Below, in pieces: positions 57,569 to 64,000 of a stretch of 64,000 nt of DNA. The position numbers were made by a program, and so were the translations under genes. The stretch covers positions 30,244,418-30,308,417 of the forward strand of contig CM038042.1 of the NCBI GenBank assembly GCA_021397845.1, written 5' to 3'. Positions within the stretch are counted from its first letter, which is position 1, and the number at the start of each line of letters is the position of its first letter. Source of the stretch: Areca catechu (lineage: Eukaryota > Streptophyta > Magnoliopsida > Arecales > Arecaceae). The notes beneath the pieces were generated by a model that was not told the DNA's origin, did no database searches, and worked only from the letters and a program-made list of their open reading frames with translations.

Positions 57569-59107
57569 TGATGCGGGATCGTATGCTCCGATATCAAGAC
57601 TGGTGTCGGACCGTTGATCGTTAAGAAACGATCTCTAGATTAGGATGTCCAATTTAATTAAATTAAATCTAATTAAATAAAAATAACCAGCATCAATTGG
57701 ATCAGGTTATCAAGTGGATCTCACCCGAAAACACAGAATCTCACAAGATTTGGAAAAGAGATCGTCCTGAGATCGTCCAAAAATCCGGACCAGTGGTTCG
57801 TAGGCAAAATAGATTTGAAGTCGTCGGACCTGGAATACCAAAAAATAGGTGAAGAATAAATTCCAAATCAAATAAAAATAATTAAAAAACCAATGCTTTG
57901 AAATCTATGCTCTAAGATCCATAAGGCTTTGGGATCCGTGCGCTCTGGGATCCGTGCAGTGCAGAAATCGGCAGCAGAGAACGTGAAGGTTTTCACGTTC
58001 GTGCCAAGTTCTTCCTCCTTTCGTCCGATGCAAGGGAGAACAGGGAGGCTGAAGGCCTACGGTCGGATTCGCCGGCGTCGGTGTTGGGCGGCGATGGTGG
58101 TGATTCCGGTGGAGTGGATGGCGACGGCGGGGCGACAGCAGGGGTGTCGGCTTGCACGGGCGGAGGGACGGATGGGGCAGTCGGTTGCGTTGGCTTCACG
58201 GTGGATCTCGACTGCAGTCATTGGCGACCGTGGAGGGCACGGCAGCCGTGGAGGGCACGGTATCAGCGACGGCTAGCATGGGAGGGGCGAGGTGAGATCT
58301 GCTCGGTGGGGCACAGATCTGGTCGAGGCGCCGGAAGAGTGGCTTCAGGCAGGGGCGTCGGCCACGGTCGATGGCCTTGGAGGCGATGCCGAGGTGAGGC
58401 GTCGATCGCGCGATCTCATGGAAGTCGGGGACGGAGGCGGATGGCGTGCGACGATCGTGGGGCTGGCCGGTCAATGGAGATGGCGGCTGCAGAGGGCGTC
58501 GGTGGCGACGGAAGGGCCGGCTTGGCTCGGTTGGAGGCTTCCGATCGGCCGGTGGTGGTGAGGCGTCAAAGGAGACTAGGGATCCGGCGACTTGGGGCTT
58601 CGGTCGGGTAGATCCCGGGGAGAACGGTGGTCGGACGGTGTTGTGGTGTTGGTCTTGCTTCGGTTGATTGGTTCGGGAGAAGTCAATTGGAGGAGAAATA
58701 GAGAGGGAAACATAGAGAAGAGGGAGAGGAGACCCAGTAGGGAGAGGGAGGAGGGGAGAACCAGAAGAGGGAAGAAGAGAAGGGGGGAAGTTGGGACGCA
58801 CCCAGATGATTTCTCAAATATTCTTCGCTAATTTTCATTTGTGAACATGATCTTAAATAAGCCTAAAACAAGAAACTATCGATAAAACTAAATCCCTAAC
58901 AATCTCAAAATAATCGGAACTATAAGAGATTCCGATAACTCTAAATACAATAAAACTAAACTCCCGATTCGGAGATATCCCAATCCCACGTACACCCATA
59001 ATAAAATAATAAAAAATATATCAAGATCCGTGCTAGGCTGGCACCAGATCTGGGCTGGCTGCTAGGTCTGAACTGGCTGGATCTGAACTGGCTCAATGTC
59101 CCCATCA
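57569..59107 (-). repeat. 3' LTR of the second derivative (1539 bp)
   Basis: On the + strand it starts tgatgcgggatcg and ends ccccatca. The section 58000-58660 is very GC-rich with cggtgg/ggcgacgg motifs, so long frames are open on both strands by composition. I do not call genes there. Confidence 0.87.
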
Positions 59108-59114
59108 TTTCTCT

Positions 59115-59330
59115 TGTGGTGGGGAGAACTCGACTCTGTCGAGTCAGGTTGGAGGTGCTCAAATAATTTGGATCAATGTTCTGCGCTCCTCTTCAGTAAT
59201 CCAGGAGTCCTCTGACTTCGGTCTGCTCGCCAGTGAACCAGGTAGCGGTAGCAATTTTGACTCCTTGAAGACTTGATCTTCTCGTCAAAATTTGTTTAAT
59301 CACATCGTGTTTTCCTCCTCTCTTTGGAAA
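59115..59330 (-). pseudogene. Chromodomain tail in the second derivative
   Basis: On the - strand, VIKQILTRRSSLQG and, one frame over, YRYLVHWRADRSQRTPG match the outer element's chromodomain (YLVHWHGRPESEDSW). The rest of integrase is missing. Confidence 0.72.
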
Positions 59331-59464
59331 GGTGGACTCTCAAGAGAGGATCACTATCAAAGAATGCAGGCTCAAATACATCCCAGGTGTCAATGCTGGT
59401 TCTTTATATTCAATTAGATCCAATTATTAATCAAATTAACTCCAATTATTTTTCAGCTCTAACC

Positions 59465-60611
59465 TCATGGTCTTGTTCTTTGTAGGCAGGCTAATCCTGG
59501 GTCCAGCATTGAAACTTCTTCTTCAAGGACATCACCTAGATCTTCTTGTTCTTCAAGTGTCCCTATATGCAAGGTTCTAGATGGACATTGGCTAGCTACA
59601 TGACCTATCCCATTACATCTAAAGCAGTGGATCTTAGAGCTACTTCCACGGGAAGTTTCTCCTATAATCCCTTTTCCTTTGTCATCTCCCGGGGGTCGAC
59701 TACCAGAGGTCTGACTAATGTTAGGTTGTGGACCAGTCGGGGCTTGGTTCATGCTAGGCCTTGGACCTAAAATTCCTGGTCTAGAAAGTTTCAGATCTAC
59801 GAGTGATAGACATTTGCTGAAATCTTTCATAGTCTTGAGCTAATTGATATGCTTGCTCTAGACTATAAACTTCTCTAAAAAAATAATTCTTTTGGATATC
59901 CACTCTCAAACCAGCTCTAAACCGGGATAAAGTGACAGATAGGTCTTCACGCACATTACATCGCATAAGGTATTCATCAATTTATCGATGTAATCATTTA
60001 CAAGTCCAGTTCCTTGGGTCAACCTTTGCCATTGGTCCAAAAGTCGCTGTTGATAAGATGCGGGAAGATACTTCTCTCGAAGTTTATCCTTCATCTCATC
60101 CCATTTCCAACGGAGTCCTGTCCTATGAATGGCTAACCTCTGGACATTGTGCCAATATAGCTTTGCTTGACCTAACAATCTTATTTGGGCAAACCTAACT
60201 TTTCTATCCTCAGACATATCATACTAGGAGAAGTAATGATCCATATCAGCTTCCCAGTCAATATATTCTTTGGGGTCCAGGCGACCTACAAAACTTGGGG
60301 CGTCAACCTTAACACTCCTCATGATTCGTTCATCTTGATCAATTAGGTTGTGATAAGCCTAAGTGTTGGATGATACCTGGATAATCAGGTCGAAGGATTT
60401 GAGTACGACCACCATCATAATCTAGATAGTCATTTCGGTCTCTAGGGTCTCTAGGATCTGGAACTCTAGGATCTGTAACTCTAGGATCTGTAACTCTTGA
60501 TGAAGAGTTCCTAATAGGGTAATTGGTGTTCACTAGTCGTTCCTCTTCAAGAGTTAATACCGTGGCATCTAAAGATCCTAACTTGCTGTCAATTTTTTTG
60601 AGTCTACCCAT
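59465..60611 (-). pseudogene. Gag of the second derivative
   Basis: The N-terminus MGRLKKIDSKLGSLDATVLT is followed by a DPRVTDPR repeat. The core is read at 60217-59906 (WDEMKDKLREKYLPASYQQR, YIDKLMNTLCDV). After a frameshift comes MKDFSKCLSLVDL and a CCHC zinc knuckle CFRCNGIGHVASQC (near 59590-59635), ending at the stop 59465. It is interrupted by few lesions. In the full relative the protein coats RNA. Confidence 0.85.
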
Positions 60612-60738
60612 GATTACTTGAAGGGCAGCTTCTAAACTGGGACCATTTTGTTATCTAAGGAAGAATGTTCTGATTGATATTTATTTCCTGACCTAGTTGT
60701 TATGCAAATTAAAATTAACCCTAACCTAACCTAAACTG

Positions 60739-60750
60739 GCTCTGATACCA
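60739..60750 (-). other. Primer binding site of the second derivative
   Basis: On the - strand it reads tggtatcagagc, next to the inner end of the 5' LTR. Confidence 0.88.
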
Positions 60751-60753
60751 AAT

Positions 60754-61833
60754 TTATGCGGACCGTACGCTCTGATATCAAGACTGGTGTCAGACCGTTG
60801 ACCGTTAAGAAACGATCTCTAGATTAGGTGTCCAATTAAATTAAATTAATTAAATTAAATAAATACCCAGTAATCAATTGGGTCAGTTATCAAAGTGGAT
60901 CTCACCCGAAACACAGAATCTCACGAGATTTGGAAAAGGGAGATCGTCTTGAGATCGTCCAAAAATCCGGACTAGTGGTTCGTAGGCAAAACAGATTTGA
61001 AGTTGTCGGACCTAGAATACCAAAAAAAGGTGAAGAATAAATTCCAAATCAAATAAAAATTAATTAAAAAATCCAATGCTTTGAAATCTGTGCTCTGAGA
61101 TCCATGAGGCTTTGGGATACGTGCACTCTGGGATCCGTGTGGTGCAGAAATCGGTAGTAGAGAACGTGAAGGCTTTCACGTTCGTGCCAAGTTCTTCCTC
61201 CTTTCGTCCGATGCAAGGGAGAACAGGGAGGCTGAAGGCCTGCGATCGGATCCGCCGCGTCGGCGTTGGGCGGCGATGGTGGTGATTCGGTGGAGGTACG
61301 GCGACGGCGGGGTGACAGCAGGGCATCGGCTTGCACAGGCGGAGGACGGACGGGGCGATCGGTGCGTTGGCTTCACGGGTGGATCTCGGCTGCAGTCGTT
61401 GGCGACCGTGGGGGCACGGGCAGCTGTGGAGGGCACGGTAGCAGCGACGGCTAGCACAGGAAGGGCGAGGTGAGATCTGCTCGGTGGGGCACAGATCTGG
61501 TCGAGGCGCTGGAAGAGTGGCTTCAGGCGGGGCGTCGGCCGCGGTCGATGGCCTAGGAGGCGATGCCGAGGTGAGGCATCGACGTGCGATCTCATGGAAG
61601 GCGGGATGGAGGCGGATGGCGTGCGACGACCGTGGGGCTGGCCGGTCAACGGAGATGGCGGCTGCAGAGGGCGTCGGTGGTGACGGAAGGGCCGGCTTGG
61701 CTCGGTTGGAGGCTTCCGGTCGGCCGGTGGTGGTGAGGCATCGCAGGAGACTAGGGGATCCGGCGACTTGGGGCTTCGGTCGGGCAGATCCCGGGGGAGA
61801 ACGGTGGTCGGACGGTGTTGGTGGGTGTTGTAT
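60754..61833 (-). repeat. 5' LTR of the second derivative, truncated
   Basis: It aligns with 57569-58655 of the other LTR, then stops at ggtgttggtgggtgttg, where a TA-rich microsatellite begins. The remaining part, including the LTR start on the - strand, is absent. Confidence 0.85.
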
Positions 61834-61979
61834 TATATATATATATATGTATGTATGTATATATACTATTATATGTATATATGTATATATATATATATGT
61901 ATGTATCTATGTATATATGTTATGTATGTATATATGTATGTATATATCATGTATGTATATATATATATATGTATATATG
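61834..61979. repeat. (TA)n/(TATG)n microsatellite
   Basis: About 146 bp of tatatatg/tatgtatg variants lie exactly between the cut LTR and the start of the next LTR. The corresponding LTR at 58655 does not have it. Confidence 0.9.
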
Positions 61980-63623
61980 TGTTACAGCCGTGACAGTGAC
62001 GTGGCCAGGCTCAGGTATCGTCGAATACGAGCGAGCCACGTGTACGTTTCCCCGCCTAGTCAGCGCCACATCCTCAGCCAGATCGGCAAAACTACACCGC
62101 ATGACGACTGTCTAAGGCAACCGCCCTCGCCGAAGTCGAGCTCGGCTCGGAGCTCCTCTACCACCTCATTGGCGCCCGGCCCGAGGGGTCCGCTTAAGTA
62201 AGGTCGGCCAAGGTCGGCGATTCCTTGCCGCCTCGCCGGTGTCCACCCAGGGGGGTCCACCGAAGCCGAGGTCGGCTGACTCTCCGCCCTTCGCCAGGTG
62301 GCCGCCCGGAGACGGCCCACCTCGGCCGAGGCCAGGCGACCTCTTCCACCACCTCGCTAGGTGTCCACCCAGGAGGGTCCACCTAAGCCGAGGTCGGCTG
62401 GTCCTTCGCCCTTCGCCAGTGGCCTCCCGAAGACGGGCCCACCTCGGCCGAAGCCAGCGACCTCCTGCCACCTCGCCAGGTGTCCACCCAGGAGGGGTCC
62501 ACCTAAGCCGAGGTCGGCTGGTCCTTCGCCATTCGCCAGGTGGCCGCCCGAAGACGGGCCCACCTCGGCCGGAGCAGGCGACCTCCTGCCACCTCACCAG
62601 GTGTCCACCCAGGAGGGGTCCACCTAAGCTGAGGTCGGCTGGTCCTCGCCCTTCGCCAGGTGGCCACCCGGAGACGGGCCCACCTCGGTCGAAGCCAGGC
62701 AACCTCCTGCCACCTCGCCAGGTGTCCACCCAGGAGGGGTCCACCTAAGCCGAGGTCGGCTGATCCCTCGCCCCTCGCCAGTTGGCCCCCGAGACGGGCC
62801 AACTCAGCCGAGGTCAGACTGCTCGTACGGTGAGGGCCCTGGAGAGAGACGGGCCCCGAGGCCATCCCTCGGCCGTACGGATCCCAGACGGCGTCCTGTA
62901 CGGAGGGCGGCGGCACGCGAACATCACTAGCATCGCCCGACAGGTCCCTCGGCCGAGAGACCAACCTTGACGACACAGGCCCCATAGATGGATGGCGCCC
63001 GCGCTTGGGGAAGAGGGCGCTCTCACTGGGCCCAAGGCCTGACCGGCCCGCCCTGCCAGCGCCGCCCTCCCCTCTTTCTCTTCTGTCTTTGCCTTTTTCC
63101 CTGCTGGGCCCGGCGGACGAGGTCGGAAAGCCGCCTGGCACCTTTCACCGAAAGGGGAAAGAGAAGAGGACGGGGGAGGGGAGTTTCCGAGACGGAAAAG
63201 GACAAATGCGCGACGGAAGGAGATAAAGAGGGAAGAATCTGGGGACGACAAGGTAAGCCAATTAGCCTGGGGACAAGGAGGAAGCACCGGCACAAGGCCT
63301 TGCTCCGAGAGAGAAACCGGAAATCCCGAGAGGGGAAGACTGGGCGCGAGCTCGGCAAGGAGGCCCAGCCGAGATTCTGGTCCCCAGAGCGTTTCCTTCA
63401 CCAGTTAACTCTCTAAGTCTGGAACCCTTCAGAGGGTCCGTTGGAGAGTCTGTTCCTTCTCGTCGTCTACTGACTTGACTGTCGGAGCTCCCTCGCCGGG
63501 ATCCCCGCCAGGGTCCTCTAACCCCTTTGTTGCAGGTTTTCCGCAGGAGGGGAGGCTCCCTCACCGGCGGTCAGGAAGGATCGGCTGATCCGAGGCACGG
63601 GCGCGGCGGCGAGAGCGGCAACA
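61980..63623 (+). repeat. 5' LTR of the second Tat-like element
   Basis: It starts tgttacagccgtgacag and ends gcggcaaca, before gattggcgcgccag. It is GC-rich, with the 121-bp array in its first half. The near-end block cttgactgtcggagct..cgccgggatcc resembles the corresponding block in the first Tat element's LTR (cttgaccgtcggagcgcccc). Confidence 0.8.
62215..62815 (+). repeat. 121-bp tandem array inside the LTR (five copies)
   Basis: gtgtccacccaggagg recurs at 62239, 62361, 62480, 62601 and 62722, steps of 122, 119, 121 and 121 bp. A partial sixth copy follows. Open frames across it on both strands reflect the repeat, not genes. Confidence 0.93.
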
Positions 63624-63646
63624 GATTGGCGCGCCAGTAGGGGGGC
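63624..63646 (+). other. Primer binding site region, second Tat-like element
   Basis: gattggcgcgccagtagggg directly follows the LTR end, as at position 684. Confidence 0.7.
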
Positions 63647-63701
63647 AGGACACTAACCCCTTGTGGGAACCAGCTTTCTGTAGGTGTTACGCTCTCCAGC
63701 A

Positions 63702-64000
63702 ATGGTGTCACTCGTGGTCGTGAGGCGTCCACCAGCCGTGTGGGGGATGTCCACTCCCCTCCAGGGGGCCACAGCCCCGAGGGATCTTCCGCCCCCCCTC
63801 CTCTTCCACAACAGCCTGCCCCGTGGACGGATCCCTTGCGGCCATCGTCCAGCAGCTGCAGACCTTGACCTCAGCGTCCGACAGCTTCAGCATCAGCAAC
63901 GGTCCCTAGCCACTCAGCCGCAGCCAGGGACCCCGCGGCCCGAGCCGTGGGGCAGCGTGGGAGCCTGCGCTCAATCCAGGCAGGCCATCCCACCCGAGGG
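63702..64000 (+). pseudogene. Gag N-terminal region, partial
   Basis: From an ATG at 63702 the frame is open to the window edge (MVSLVVVRRPPAVWGMSTPL). The Gln-rich part typical of Tat gag (IVQQLQTLTSA, then QLQHQQRSLATQPQPGTPRP) is read in two different frames, so a frameshift is likely. Too little is visible to judge the full gene. Confidence 0.5.

Larger units (their letters stand above)
57569..61833 (-). mobile_element. Second gag-plus-chromodomain chromovirus derivative
   Basis: LTRs at 57569-59107 and 60754-61833 (cut) enclose, on the - strand, a Met primer site (60739-60750), gag with a zinc knuckle, a chromodomain tail and a polypurine tract (caccacaagagaa). Protease, RT, RNase H and most of integrase are absent. 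The LTR differs from that of the element at 42857-51047, so this is a separate family with the same kind of deletion. Confidence 0.85.
61980..64000 (+). mobile_element. Start of a second Tat-like Ty3/gypsy element (continues past the window)
   Basis: A 1.64-kb LTR with ends tgtt and aaca, a primer site of the same type as in the first Tat element, and a gag-like beginning. The rest lies beyond 64000. Confidence 0.8.

Noticed and set aside
58081..58801. Overlapping 176- to 201-codon frames on both strands
   Set aside because: They lie inside an LTR with extreme GC content, where long frames arise by chance, and they are not conserved in the second LTR copy.
61060..61950. A 296-codon - strand frame starting with Tyr/Ile repeats
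   Set aside because: Its start is the translated TA-rich microsatellite and the rest is the GC-rich part of an LTR. The same frame is broken in the sister LTR at 58000-58660.
62166..63141. Several long frames across the 121-bp repeats
   Set aside because: The repeats have lengths 119-122 bp and are not multiples of three, and frames appear on both strands. They are LTR sequence.
1..64000. tRNA, rRNA or bacterial-type operons
   Set aside because: No cloverleaf with conserved boxes or rRNA block was recognised. The met-tRNA-like strings are retrotransposon primer sites. The sequence is plant nuclear.

Overview
This is a plant nuclear window, very probably from a monocot; a palm or relative is my guess, which I cannot confirm. 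The evidence is a spliced host gene whose first exon is very GC-rich while the later exons are AT-rich (typical of commelinid monocots), very long introns, and several kinds of plant LTR retrotransposon and hAT DNA transposon. No rRNA, tRNA, CRISPR or bacterial feature is visible. Most open reading frames here are decayed transposon pieces.

Region 1 (about 118-12213) is one Ty3/gypsy element of the Tat lineage on the + strand. It has a 5'-truncated left LTR, a primer site, decayed gag, protease, RT-RNase H, a second RNase H and integrase. Next come large composite tandem arrays of 81-bp and 85-bp units. A separate antisense gene (10527 to 8031, - strand) follows, with recognisable spliceosomal introns, then a complete 3' LTR (11021-12213).

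Region 2 (14899-36760, - strand) holds the only host gene I recognise. It encodes a class-3 lipase / calmodulin-binding heat-shock-like alpha/beta hydrolase. It has five coding exons that join in frame to 444 residues, with a GHSLG nucleophile elbow. Intron 1 uses a GC donor. Intron 3 is about 18.1 kb and carries a Ty1/copia deletion derivative (17358-21489), a decayed hAT element (22239-26820), its 584-bp internally deleted relative in inverted orientation (27470-28053), and a small hAT-type element split by a Harbinger-like element (29300-30266). The copia and hAT elements with coding remains both lie antisense to the gene.

Region 3 (38048 to about 61833) is a nest of chromovirus-type Ty3/gypsy elements. 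An outer + strand element (38048-53551) is split inside its RT by a - strand element (42857-51047). That inner element has lost most of pol and keeps gag plus a chromodomain tail; its leader also contains a related solo-LTR-like block and a duplicated gag fragment. A further LTR/gag fragment (53552-54860) cuts the outer 3' LTR. After it come a 5'-truncated copia element (about 55335-57155) and another - strand gag-plus-chromodomain derivative (57569-61833).

Region 4 (61980-64000) is the start of a second Tat-like element: a complete 1.64-kb 5' LTR containing five copies of a 121-bp repeat, the primer site and the first part of gag. It continues beyond the window.

The elements do not act together; they form layers of nested insertions around one host gene. 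The least routine signals are the spliced antisense gene in the Tat element, two separate families reduced to gag plus chromodomain tail, clustered TGGGCY motifs upstream of the TATA box in one LTR family, and the host gene's GC-AG intron and giant intron.
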